DNA of 15,943 bases from Alkalihalobacillus alcalophilus ATCC 27647 = CGMCC 1.3604 (GCF_000292245.2 NZ_ALPT02000091.1:1-15943), one strand, 5' to 3'. Positions 1 to 6,603 are shown, numbered from the stretch's first letter. A program made the numbers and translations. Notes: a model not told the origin generated them from the sequence alone.

Positions 1-305
1 TTTTCTTTTTACGCCGAATTTCGCTTAGTTCGGCTTATTATTGCAGGCGACTTCTCTCTTTATGCCCAATTTCGCTTAGCTCGGCTTATTATTGCGGGCA
101 GCTTTTCTTTTTACGCCGAATACCGCTTAGTTCGGCTTATAAATAGGGGCGGCTTTTCTTTTTACGCCGAATTTCGCTTAGTTCGGCTTATTATTGTAGG
201 CGACTTCTCTCTTTATGCCCAATTTCGCTTAGCTCGGCTTATTATTGCGGGCAGCTTCTCTCTTTATGCCGAATACCGCTTAGTTCGGCTTATAAATAGG
301 GGCGG
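1..305. repeat. Tandem 51-bp repeat array in a 153-bp higher-order pattern (ABC x2)
   Basis: Six consecutive units occupy 1-50 (first base cut by the window edge), 51-101, 102-152, 153-203, 204-254 and 255-305. Units 1 and 4 (type A), 2 and 5 (B) and 3 and 6 (C) are near-identical; B is identical in both copies, A differs at one internal base, and C differs only at the left end, where the last copy carries the B-type start. The real period is therefore 153 bp. A and C units contain the inverted repeat GCCGAA-(10 nt)-TTCGGC. In B this is degraded to GCCCAA/CTCGGC. All three forward frames and all three reverse frames I checked contain stops, so it is non-coding although 51 is divisible by three. 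The array may extend left of the window. Function is unknown. Confidence 0.93.
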
Positions 306-338
306 CTTCTGGACAATAAAGAACACAATGATCAAAAG

Positions 339-397
339 CTCCGCCAGCCGAATACCCATTTCATCCATGGAACGCGTAGGGTATACGGCTGGCGGAG
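339..397. repeat. Long imperfect hairpin (19-bp arms)
   Basis: Arms 339-357 and 379-397 are complementary over 19 positions with one mismatch; the core is CTCCGCCAGCCG pairing with CGGCTGGCGGAG. The 21-nt loop contains the palindrome TCCATGGA (364-371). There is no T-run on either side, so it is not a classical intrinsic terminator. It lies downstream of the minus-strand gene at 451-864. Its left arm shares GCCGAATACC with the C units of the adjacent array, so it may be a related element. Confidence 0.8.
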
Positions 398-450
398 TGG
401 GCCAAATCATCCAAACTAATTCTAACTAATAGGACTTTTTCAGCGACCCT

Positions 451-864
451 TTATTTTACAGTATGGGTTATTCGAGCATTAAGTTGGTTGTCTTCATCTA
501 TTGACTCAATGATGACTTCTACTTTTCCACCATAACCTCTGCCAATATATCCAACTATTGTTTCACTATAACTATCGTAGATTAATTGCATGGACCCTTC
601 ATAAAAATCATCAGCTACTGTTTTCACATTAAAGCTATACACTTCACCAGATTCGACTGGAGGTAATTCAATATCTGTAATGTTATTTGTAAATGTAGTC
701 ATTAGACCTTCAATATCTTCATCGGTTTGATTCTCTATCGTGACCGTTATTTCACCTGAAGGATATAGAACGCCTAAGAGAGTGATAGCACCGATAATAG
801 CTCCAATAAAAACTCCAATAATCATCATTAGAGCTAAAACTACCCATTTAAGATTTTTTTTCAT
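451..864 (-). CDS. Hypothetical membrane-anchored exported protein
   Basis: A 137-residue protein I do not recognise. It begins with two lysines and a hydrophobic segment (about residues 8-34, rich in I, G, A and L) that looks like a signal anchor. The rest (about 35-137) is a hydrophilic acidic domain predicted to lie outside the membrane, with alternating V/I/T residues typical of a beta-rich fold. No lipobox cysteine is present. The ATG at 864 follows an AGAAAGGTG ribosome site at normal spacing. It lies 95 bp downstream of the lipoprotein gene on the same strand, with a dyad at 907-925 between them. Function cannot be assigned from sequence. Confidence 0.75.
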   Translation of the reverse strand: MKKNLKWVVLALMMIIGVFIGAIIGAITLLGVLYPSGEITVTIENQTDEDIEGLMTTFTNNITDIELPPVESGEVYSFNVKTVADDFYEGSMQLIYDSYSETIVGYIGRGYGGKVEVIIESIDEDNQLNARITHTVK

Positions 865-906
865 AAATACACCTTTCTATTAATAGTATTAAAAATTTAG
901 AACTTG

Positions 907-925
907 TTTAATGTTAACCATTAAA
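907..925. promoter_or_regulatory. Small perfect dyad TTTAATG-TTAAC-CATTAAA
   Basis: Seven-base arms (907-913 and 919-925) surround a 5-nt spacer in the gap between two minus-strand genes. It could be an operator for the 451-864 gene or a weak hairpin after the 960-1460 gene. Being AT-rich, it may also be chance. Confidence 0.25.
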
Positions 926-959
926 TAGCGACCCCTGGTACCCATGTATAGATAACTTT

Positions 960-1460
960 CTATTCATAAAATCCCTTTGCATCTGGTAAAGCTTTATATT
1001 CATCTTTAGAGGAAACGATTTCGTGTATAAAATCTTCAAGTTCGATTAAATCTAAAATAACCTCTGGATGTTCACAATAATTACCATAAGCAATACTATT
1101 TATCTCATTATTTATTTGAATCTTCCACTCTGATATGGAAGGCGGTTCAACGTCACATTGCTTATCTCCTTCCAAATTCAAGTCACTCATTATATCTATC
1201 TTCACCATCTCGTTGTATATCCTGTTCATTTCATCTTCCGTTAAAGTAACATCAGCTTCTACTATTCCATTTTCTACAAGGTCTTTTATAACAGTATTAT
1301 TATAAGTATCTATTTTTTGTTTTCCGTATGTTCCATAGATGAGGCTAAAATCAAAATCCTCTGGTAGCTCTCTACTACTTTCCGGCTCTAAGTTTGTACA
1401 GCCACTTATAAAAATAACCATTAACACTAATAAAAGAAAATTCCTATATGTTACTCTCAA
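960..1460 (-). CDS. Putative lipoprotein, unknown function
   Basis: A 166-residue protein with a lipoprotein signal peptide: basic N-terminus (R2, R6), hydrophobic stretch 8-18, and lipobox I-S-G-C with Cys21 as the predicted lipidated residue. The mature part is acidic and contains two cysteines (in the KQCDVEPP and NYCEHPE segments) that could form a disulfide outside the cell. The start is TTG at 1460, preceded by a strong AAGGAGG site 8 nt upstream, and no ATG fits better. It is transcribed divergently from the small membrane protein gene at 1584. I do not recognise the mature domain. Membrane-surface location is supported by the lipobox; function is not known. Confidence 0.82.
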   Translation of the reverse strand: MRVTYRNFLLLVLMVIFISGCTNLEPESSRELPEDFDFSLIYGTYGKQKIDTYNNTVIKDLVENGIVEADVTLTEDEMNRIYNEMVKIDIMSDLNLEGDKQCDVEPPSISEWKIQINNEINSIAYGNYCEHPEVILDLIELEDFIHEIVSSKDEYKALPDAKGFYE

Positions 1461-1523
1461 ATATAATCCCTCCTTATCCTGTTCTGACCTTTCGAAACTA
1501 TTAATATTTCCAATACCTATATA

Positions 1524-1532
1524 TGGTAAAAT
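1524..1532 (+). promoter_or_regulatory. Candidate extended -10 (TGGTAAAAT) for the 1584 gene
   Basis: TGGTAAAAT matches the TGnTATAAT extended -10 form with one difference and lies about 50 bp upstream of the ATG at 1584. I see no good -35 hexamer at the expected distance, so this is tentative. Confidence 0.3.
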
Positions 1533-1583
1533 ATATCAAGAAGTTTCAACTTTGTCTAAGATAATAGGGAGGTAAATTTATAT

Positions 1584-1832
1584 ATGGATAAATTAAAATG
1601 GTTCTTATATTTCAGTGCTGTACTATTGGTCGGAATCCCAATATCAATTGCGCTTATGTCCGATACCACATTCAGTTCGACGTTTAGTCAAATCGTGATA
1701 TCGACTGCCACTTTTTTAGTCATTCTTGGAAAGTTCATAACGGTATTTCAAAAAAGAAAAGAAAATAAAAGATTTGCAGGAGATATCGGGGCCATAATCG
1801 GGCTCTTTATTGTCATCATTTTTACGCTGTAA
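1584..1832 (+). CDS. Small hypothetical membrane protein (82 aa)
   Basis: An 82-residue, highly hydrophobic protein with three probable membrane helices: about residues 6-25, 33-55 and 65-82. The basic loop QKRKENKR (56-63) between helices 2 and 3 is probably cytoplasmic. The ATG follows an AGGGAGGT ribosome site. The gene is divergent from the lipoprotein gene ending at 1460 and 94 bp upstream of another lipoprotein gene on the same strand. No family is recognised. The strong ribosome site and clear membrane topology are the reasons to treat it as real. Confidence 0.7.
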   Translation: MDKLKWFLYFSAVLLVGIPISIALMSDTTFSSTFSQIVISTATFLVILGKFITVFQKRKENKRFAGDIGAIIGLFIVIIFTL

Positions 1833-1926
1833 TAAAAAACATATTAGAAAATATAGAAGGAGTTACATAGTCAAAGAAGAATAATGATAAGTAAGTGATT
1901 TATTTATGCTTGAGAGGAATGTATGA

Positions 1927-2274
1927 ATGAAAAAATTAATATTGTGTTTAGTCATTTCACTATTTCTAATAAGCTGTTCTAGTCAAAGTTGGGCTTTTGA
2001 CTTTGTACAAATTCATGGAGTTACTTATGTTATGACTGACGAAATCATAGAGCGAGAGGAAGTAGGGGAATTAATAGGTGAAGTAGATAAATATTCAGAT
2101 GAAGAAAAAGATCATTCAAGTAATTATTCAGGTAATTTTTCAAATATATATGAGAGTGGAACAGAGTTATATGAAATAGAAGGTATATCAAGAGCTCATG
2201 CAATTGCCGTTGAATATGAAATCGGTCATTACGTAAAGGCAATTATTGAAGAAGAATGGACTGAGGAAAATTAG
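1927..2274 (+). CDS. Putative lipoprotein, unknown function (115 aa)
   Basis: A 115-residue protein with a typical lipoprotein signal: MKK start, hydrophobic core 4-14 and lipobox L-I-S-C with Cys17 as the modification site. The mature part starts with a serine-rich linker and an IHGVTYVMTDE segment, followed by an acidic middle. It ends with a GTELYEIEGI...AIAVEYE pattern. That last pattern is common in small Bacillaceae exported proteins of unknown role (a by-eye impression, not a search). The ATG at 1927 has a GAGAGGAAT site just upstream; the ATG at 1923 is in another frame. Likely attached to the outer face of the membrane. Confidence 0.8.
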   Translation: MKKLILCLVISLFLISCSSQSWAFDFVQIHGVTYVMTDEIIEREEVGELIGEVDKYSDEEKDHSSNYSGNFSNIYESGTELYEIEGISRAHAIAVEYEIGHYVKAIIEEEWTEEN

Positions 2275-2331
2275 GGAGGATATTATCTTATCAAGCCAAT
2301 AGGACAATACCCTTTATTAGAGTGTCGCCAC

Positions 2332-2769
2332 TTATACCGAGATTTCACCCGTAGCCCAACCTTTAATAAATGCTTCCAACGAAGGAGCAATCCACTTTCG
2401 GCTATCATCTTCATGGTTCCAAACATAAATATCATCATTTTGAATGCAACCATTAAGTATTCTATAGCCGAATAAATCACCATTTCCCGCATCAGAAAAA
2501 AACAATAAGTGATCAAAGGGCATATAGATATCTTTGAACTCGACCTCATTCCGAAAATATAAATTCTCTTTTACAATTTGAGAAGTTGACCAGATTAAAG
2601 GGCAACCATAATTATCAAATACTCCATTTGTTTCCTTCAATAACTCTAATAATTCCTCGGGTAATTCGACTTTTAATTCTGCTGTTATTTGCGTTAATTC
2701 ACTATTTATTACTGGTTCTTTGAATAAATAGTCTTTTGATATTGAGCTGATGAACTCTTTCCAGATCAT
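2332..2769 (-). CDS. SMI1/KNR4 (SUKH-1) family protein, orphan immunity-type
   Basis: A 145-residue protein with the full SUKH layout: an N-terminal helical part, the LELLKETNG segment (41-49), FFSDAGNGDLFGY (90-102), and the C-terminal IYVWNHEDD...WIAPSLEAFIKGW block (114-138). SUKH proteins commonly act as cytoplasmic immunity proteins against polymorphic or contact-dependent nuclease toxins; B. subtilis YobK is an example. No toxin gene (LXG, WapA/Rhs type) is visible nearby, so this looks like an orphan immunity gene that may protect against toxins of other strains. The ATG follows a strong GGGAGGG site. It ends close to the convergent lipoprotein gene (2274). Confidence 0.88.
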   Translation of the reverse strand: MIWKEFISSISKDYLFKEPVINSELTQITAELKVELPEELLELLKETNGVFDNYGCPLIWSTSQIVKENLYFRNEVEFKDIYMPFDHLLFFSDAGNGDLFGYRILNGCIQNDDIYVWNHEDDSRKWIAPSLEAFIKGWATGEISV

Positions 2770-2782
2770 TTTTTCCCTCCCT

Positions 2783-2902
2783 TTAATACTCTTTCAAAAA
2801 TAATATTTCGTCACATTTTAGTGAATCTCCTTCTTTCACGACCAACTTCACGATAAATTGGAAGCACTCAGAAACAGTCTTACTCGTATAATATGGTTGC
2901 AT
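2783..2902 (-). pseudogene. Possible 39-codon ORF or gene remnant
   Basis: An ATG-started minus-strand frame reads MQPYYTSKTV... and ends ...DEILFLKEY just before the ribosome site of the SUKH gene. Its composition (balanced charged residues, KEGDSLKCDE segment) looks like the C-terminal part of a real protein rather than random AT-rich sequence. A stop codon lies just upstream in frame and I see no ribosome site, so it may be the tail of a deleted gene or a small gene with a weak start. Confidence 0.35.
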
Positions 2903-2943
2903 TTGAGATAATCGACAATCTTGTAGTTACCCTTCAATTTGTA

Positions 2944-3426
2944 TTATTCGTACAAGCCTTTCAAATAATTATATAAATAATTACTGTCACTTTTAATCGT
3001 TAAGGGAATATGCTCCTCTGTATTGCTTGCTTCCCTTGCTATTATATATTTTTCTCCCACATGAAACCTCTGGAATTCACCATTATTAAAATATAAATAA
3101 ACCTCAAATTCATTCTCTACATCCCTGTTAACCCTTCCACCGTCATGCACTGAAACATCACGATTCCAAAAAGAATTTATTTCAACAGCATCATCAATAG
3201 TAAATTCTCTGTCGTCCTCAGCTCCTACTATTACTCCATTTTCAAGCCACTCGGTTCTTTTAATTCCTATACTTTCTACATCTGCAATGTTCTCTGTTGT
3301 TGACCGTTCTTCCACAAACTCAGAGAAATTTTGCGGTGAAGAAAAAGAGATATTAAAATAATAGAAAGAAAACACAAAAACTAATAGAAAAATAGCCACT
3401 AAAAATTTAACACTCTGTTTACTCAC
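2944..3426 (-). CDS. Hypothetical single-span membrane-anchored protein
   Basis: About 160 residues. The frame is open to a TTG at 3450, but the ribosome site GGAGGT lies inside that extension, 9 nt before a GTG at 3426, so I take GTG as the start (MSKQSVKF...). A hydrophobic segment at about 7-24 anchors a hydrophilic, acidic extracytoplasmic domain with several aromatic-rich beta-like stretches (EVYLYFNNGEFQRFHVG). There is no lipobox. It resembles the other small exported proteins of this cluster in layout, but I recognise no family. Confidence 0.72.
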   Translation of the reverse strand: MSKQSVKFLVAIFLLVFVFSFYYFNISFSSPQNFSEFVEERSTTENIADVESIGIKRTEWLENGVIVGAEDDREFTIDDAVEINSFWNRDVSVHDGGRVNRDVENEFEVYLYFNNGEFQRFHVGEKYIIAREASNTEEHIPLTIKSDSNYLYNYLKGLYE

Positions 3427-3468
3427 ACCAAACAAACCTCCAACCTTCAATTTATCTGAATATTAATA

Positions 3469-3498
3469 ATATTACAATTGGATTAATATAGCAAACAA
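3469..3498 (-). promoter_or_regulatory. Candidate sigma-A promoter for the 2944-3426 gene
   Basis: On the minus strand TTGTTT (3493-3498) is followed after 18 bp by TAATAT (3469-3474), about 43 bp upstream of the GTG start. The hexamers are reasonable but the region is AT-rich. Confidence 0.35.
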
Positions 3499-3507
3499 AG
3501 GAAAACC

Positions 3508-3562
3508 CTCAATGTCCATTTACCTAAATATGGACAAATTAGACCGTCAGAAACTCATTGAG
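3508..3562. repeat. Nested inverted repeats in a gene-free stretch
   Basis: TGTCCAT (3513-3519) pairs with ATGGACA (3530-3536), and CTCAATG (3508-3514) with CATTGAG (3556-3562). I see no coding frame in 3499-3633. This may be the scar of a lost element or a weak terminator; nothing else is visible here. Confidence 0.3.
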
Positions 3563-3633
3563 AATGTATCAATTTCCCCTCTCCCATAGCGGACTTTCAC
3601 TGTCTAATTATCACCCTTTTTCAGCATAATAAT

Positions 3634-3690
3634 AAAAGCTAGTCGACAAAGTCTCGTTAAACGTGACGGTCGACTAGCTTTTTGTTTTTA
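3634..3690. terminator. Strong hairpin with T-rich flanks, probable bidirectional terminator
   Basis: Arms 3634-3647 and 3669-3682 (AAAAGCTAGTCGAC / GTCGACTAGCTTTT) are perfectly complementary over 14 bp. The 21-nt loop can itself pair (GTCTCGTT with AACGTGAC, one mismatch). The plus side continues TTTTTGTTTTT; the minus side continues TTTTATTATTA. No plus-strand gene precedes it. On the minus strand it follows the broken gene at 3710-3981, which is its most likely owner. Confidence 0.75.
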
Positions 3691-3709
3691 AGAAAGTAAC
3701 TGTGATATG

Positions 3710-3981
3710 TCATTCCGCTTTGACCGCAATATCCTCATCATCAAACCAAATAATCAACCAGTAATTTGCAATGAAGGTCCCGATACCCAAATGGTAGATA
3801 ATGTTATTCCCTTCCTCAAATAGCTCTACTTCACTTGGTGTTCCTAAAAAGTTTGTAATTTCCTCGCGAGTCTGCCCTTTTAATCAATAATTTTTTATAA
3901 GGCTATCCACAATTAGTAACCTTTCTCCCGGATTGTCATTCCAGTGTTCTATCAAAAAACTCCTTTTATTACATCCTCCAT
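3710..3981 (-). pseudogene. Broken small gene (in-frame stop and 5' frameshift)
   Basis: From TTG at 3955 the minus strand reads LIEHWNDNPGERLLIVDSL..., meets TGA at 3884-3886 after codon 23, then continues in the same frame as LKGQTREEITNFLGTPSEVE... to ...YWLIIWFDDEDIAVKAE and a stop at 3710. This is coherent protein interrupted by one nonsense codon. Upstream, ATG at 3979-3981 opens MEDVIKGVF in another frame, joined through a run of six T (written on the minus strand), suggesting a second lesion. The pattern (helix, KGxTxxEIxxxLGxP, then YxLG...WLxIWFD) resembles small Bacillaceae proteins with a BamE/SmpA-like arrangement; I judge this by eye only. The hairpin at 3634-3682 probably served as its terminator. 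Confidence 0.72.
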
Positions 3982-4014
3982 ACTTTGCGTCTCCTGTATG
4001 CTTAGTGAATCATT

Positions 4015-4488
4015 TTATAATACAGTATACTTAAATATAAGTTCTCCATTCTGGTCTTTCTCATTTATATATTCAAACCCTATACTTTTATATAAACGAT
4101 AAGCTATTTCATTTTCTTCGATGATGCTTAAATAGATTATTTTTACTCCGTACCTTTCTGCAACTATATCAATAAGTTTCAGCATCGTAATTTTACCTAA
4201 TCCTTTTCCTTGGTATTTCTGATCGATCATTATTCTATCAATCCAAGTATCTCTTTGCTCTCCAAAAGACCCATACATAGCAAATCCAATAACATTTTCA
4301 CCATAATAAATAGCAACTGGGTGCCATTCACTATAAGTCTGAGCTTCTTCCAAACATTCTTCAACTGTTTCAATAAATTTCTCTTGTCCAGGTTTTAAAC
4401 ATAAATTTTTAACTAAATATTCATTACTTTTATCAATATCTTTAAAATATACATCTCTTAATTTAGAATTTATAGTATCTCTATTCAT
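4015..4488 (-). CDS. GNAT N-acetyltransferase, BltD-like (spermine/spermidine acetyltransferase family)
   Basis: A 157-residue single-domain GNAT protein. The acetyl-CoA pyrophosphate loop is QGKGLGK (93-99), preceded by the strand WIDRIMID (82-89) and followed by IIYLSI (117-122) and the C-terminal AYRLYKSIGFE (129-139). The segments FIETVEECLEEAQ, PVAIYYGENVIGFAMYGSF and YQGKGLGK match what I remember of B. subtilis BltD, which acetylates spermine and spermidine; this supports a polyamine substrate but does not prove it. The ATG follows a GGGAGGGGG ribosome site. The gene starts 39 bp after the restored end of the amine oxidase gene (4528) on the same strand, so the two probably formed one operon. 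The N-terminal 20 residues are poorly conserved. Confidence 0.85.
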   Translation of the reverse strand: MNRDTINSKLRDVYFKDIDKSNEYLVKNLCLKPGQEKFIETVEECLEEAQTYSEWHPVAIYYGENVIGFAMYGSFGEQRDTWIDRIMIDQKYQGKGLGKITMLKLIDIVAERYGVKIIYLSIIEENEIAYRLYKSIGFEYINEKDQNGELIFKYTVL

Positions 4489-4527
4489 AAGAAACCCCCT
4501 CCCTAAAATCTGTTTTTAAAATTTCTC

Positions 4528-5813
4528 CTATCTATTTAAAGACTCTAAAATACAATTTGCTGCATATTTCCCGGAACATATAGCCCCTTCCATAAAGTTA
4601 GGGAAACTTGGGGAGATTTCACTACTCGAAAAGATAAAATTTTTATATCGTTTTCTTAAGATGTCGCCGCATTGTATAATCCATTAAAATGAACCTTTGC
4701 ACTATAACCACCACCACAGTATGGATCGTTTACCCAAACACATTCTTCCATATCTAAATAATTTCGAGCTACTTCTCCAAATACATCATGTAATCGTTCG
4801 AGAGCATATTCTATTCGTTGTGCCTTACTTTTCATTGCCAGACGTTTTGCTATATCCGCACCAATAAACATCGTCAAACGACTCTCATCACCTACTTTTG
4901 AAGAATCGATGACACTTACCCCTTGCGACTCTGTATAAATGACCCCTTTCAAACGTTTCAGTTCACCTTCTACTACGTATTCATGCCAAAATGGTTTCTT
5001 ATAAGCCCAAGTCATTTTGATAATAGCTCCATCTGAATAACTGTATAAAGCTTTTTCGAAATGATGATTCAAGTTCGGACTATACGTTAACCGGCTTGCT
5101 GCAGTTGGTGGAATAGCAAGTATTACTGCATCAGATGTATACTCATGATTTACAGAACGAATCTTATAACCCTTTTCTGTTTCTAGTACTTCATTCACAG
5201 GTTCATCATATACAATCTTGTCTTTCGAAATTTTTTCTAAAGATAAAACAAGATGATTCAATGGCCCTGAAGCTTGATGAGTGAGGTCACTCTGAGTGGA
5301 TAGGTACTTTTCTTTAGCATCCAATAATGCTTTACTACTTAAATTTTTAGGATTAATATTAAATAGCTCTGAATGGTAACTACTGATAATTTTTTGGATA
5401 TGATTATCTTTTATCCTCTTTTTATATAGCTCAAACAATCGTTCATCCTTTTGATCAATTTGAATGAACAAGTCCTTTTCAACCTCTTCTATGATCGAAT
5501 CGACCGATATTTTCTTTATTTCATCAATTTCAACGGCATCCTCCGTCACATCGGTTTCAAGAATTTCCATTCCCGAACGCTTAATCAGCTCTACCATTTC
5601 TGTCATATCTTTATTTAAAAATTGGGCACCAAGCTCAAAATAACCGGGACGTTCAGTGGAATAACTTGAGAATACTTTTCCACCCGGTCGTGAATTCGCC
5701 TCAATTACTTTGTAGTTTATCCCTTTTTCCTTTAGTATCTTAGCCGCTGACAAGCCTGCTAATCCTGCCCCAACAATTATTACATCATAGTGTTGTTTGT
5801 TAAAATCCTGCAT
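4528..5813 (-). pseudogene. Flavin monoamine oxidase family gene, C-terminus frameshifted
   Basis: FAD-dependent amine oxidase. The Rossmann motif VGAGLAG, glutamate in KVIEANSRPGGKV and RPGGKVFS are clear near the N-terminus, followed by a substrate domain and MFIGADIAKRLA. The frame from the start stops at 4656 after ...GLYNAATS. One frame over, without interruption, the DNA encodes LRKRYKNFIFSSSEISPSFP then NFMEGAICSGKYAAN, ending at 4528. That is the conserved C-terminal FAD-binding block (MEGAI.SG..AA) of the family. Adding one T to the TT at the junction (TCTTAAG to TCTTTAAG) restores about 428 residues, a normal length. So the gene lost one base and, as written, makes a protein lacking about 43 residues of its cofactor site; a sequencing error is the alternative. 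ATG at 5813 is preferred over GTG at 5822 because AAGGGTG sits 6 nt before it. Confidence 0.9.
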
Positions 5814-5877
5814 CTTTTTCACCCTTATTTTTAACTAAATACTACTTTTTTCATTCTCTCCTAATGTCTCAAAAATA

Positions 5878-5894
5878 TGAATGAAAATCATTCA
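5878..5894. promoter_or_regulatory. Perfect dyad, Fur-box-like, upstream of the amine oxidase
   Basis: TGAATGA-AAA-TCATTCA has perfect 7-bp arms 65 bp upstream of the amine oxidase start. Its core AATGAAAATCATT differs at one position from the AATGATAATCATT core of the classical Fur box. The outer bases do not fit the full 19-bp consensus, so the link to Fur is only a suggestion; another dimeric repressor is equally possible. Confidence 0.3.
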
Positions 5895-5908
5895 GTTTAT
5901 GAGTTTAA

Positions 5909-5938
5909 AAAAGAAACTGCTTAACAGTCTCTTTTTTT
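5909..5938 (-). terminator. Intrinsic terminator of cat
   Basis: On the minus strand AAAGAGACTG pairs with CAGTTTCTTT (one mismatch, short loop TTAAG) and is followed by a T-run. It starts about 10 bp after the cat stop codon. The complementary strand also ends in T7, so it may work in both directions. Confidence 0.8.
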
Positions 5939-5948
5939 AATAAGATCA

Positions 5949-6596
5949 TCATATCCATTCTGCACAATGATCAGCAAGCTCTTGTAGTTCATTCATAAAT
6001 AAACTCGCATGATATCCATCACATACAGCATGATGAACTTGTAATGAGACAGGTAAAAATAACCCTGTTTCTGTTTGATAATACTTTCCACCCGTTATGA
6101 TAGGTAAAAGAAAATCTCCACCATTATTAATATTTAAATTAAAACCCGTAAAAGTAGTCCAAGGTATCATCGAAATAGGTATACCGTTTTCTGGTACGGG
6201 AGTCTTTGGAAATAAAACACCTTTACCATTGTAGCATTTAATGTCTTTTTCATATTGTACATAAAAATCGGCGAAAGACCTTAAATTTGGTGACCAGATA
6301 CTAGAAAATGTACTTGTTTCTTTATCAAAAACGGTATAGGTTGGGAACAACTCTGTCCAAAAGCCTAATTCCCCTTCTGAATTAAAGTTCGTTCTAAACT
6401 CTCTATAAGAATTGACTATTCTAGTTACCATAAAAATAAACGCAGGGTATAGCTTATAATTCTTTTTCTTTAAAGTCTTCATAAGAACAGAAATATCCAT
6501 TTCAGTTGTAATACTAAATGTTGTCTGCTGATGTAAATAGTGTTCAAAATACTCTTTTCGATGCCAATTTTTTCGGTCTATAATAGTGAATTTCAT
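5949..6596 (-). CDS. cat: Chloramphenicol O-acetyltransferase, type A (CAT)
   Basis: A 215-residue enzyme that transfers acetyl from acetyl-CoA to the 3-hydroxyl of chloramphenicol, inactivating the drug in the cytoplasm; active CATs are trimers. The catalytic motif VHHAVCDGYH lies at 187-196, with His189 as general base and Asp193 as its structural partner. Family signatures QQTTFSITTEMDIS (23-36), YPAFIFMVTRIVNS (50-63), LFPKTPVPEN and GFNLNINNGGDFLLPIITGGKY are all present. Length and sequence fit the staphylococcal/Bacillus pC194-type group, though clearly a divergent member. All key residues are intact, so it should be active. An AGGAGG site lies 8 nt before the ATG, but inside the hairpin described at 6604-6638, so translation is expected to be chloramphenicol-inducible. 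No mobile element flanks it, suggesting a chromosomal, possibly intrinsic gene. Confidence 0.95.
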   Translation of the reverse strand: MKFTIIDRKNWHRKEYFEHYLHQQTTFSITTEMDISVLMKTLKKKNYKLYPAFIFMVTRIVNSYREFRTNFNSEGELGFWTELFPTYTVFDKETSTFSSIWSPNLRSFADFYVQYEKDIKCYNGKGVLFPKTPVPENGIPISMIPWTTFTGFNLNINNGGDFLLPIITGGKYYQTETGLFLPVSLQVHHAVCDGYHASLFMNELQELADHCAEWI

Positions 6597-6603
6597 CTTT
6601 TTC

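Noticed and set aside
1..146. Plus-strand open frame through the first repeat units
   Set aside because: It has no start codon or ribosome site, and a TAG recurs in each C unit; it is a by-product of the 51-bp period.
1..305. 51-bp repeats as a CRISPR array
   Set aside because: Similarity extends across the full unit and successive triplets are nearly identical, so there are no unique spacers.
442..934. 8-bp direct repeat AGCGACCC at 442-449 and 927-934 flanking the 451-864 gene, and the IS-end-like GACTTTTTCAGCGACCC at 433-449
   Set aside because: Such a short repeat can be chance. There is no transposase or matching inverted end, so I do not call an insertion element.
1339..1575. Plus-strand frame opposite the lipoprotein start and intergenic region
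   Set aside because: It runs antisense to a gene with a clear signal peptide and ribosome site, and has no ribosome site of its own.
2045..2242. Leucine/histidine-rich minus-strand frame inside the 1927-2274 lipoprotein
   Set aside because: Low-complexity shadow of the opposite strand.
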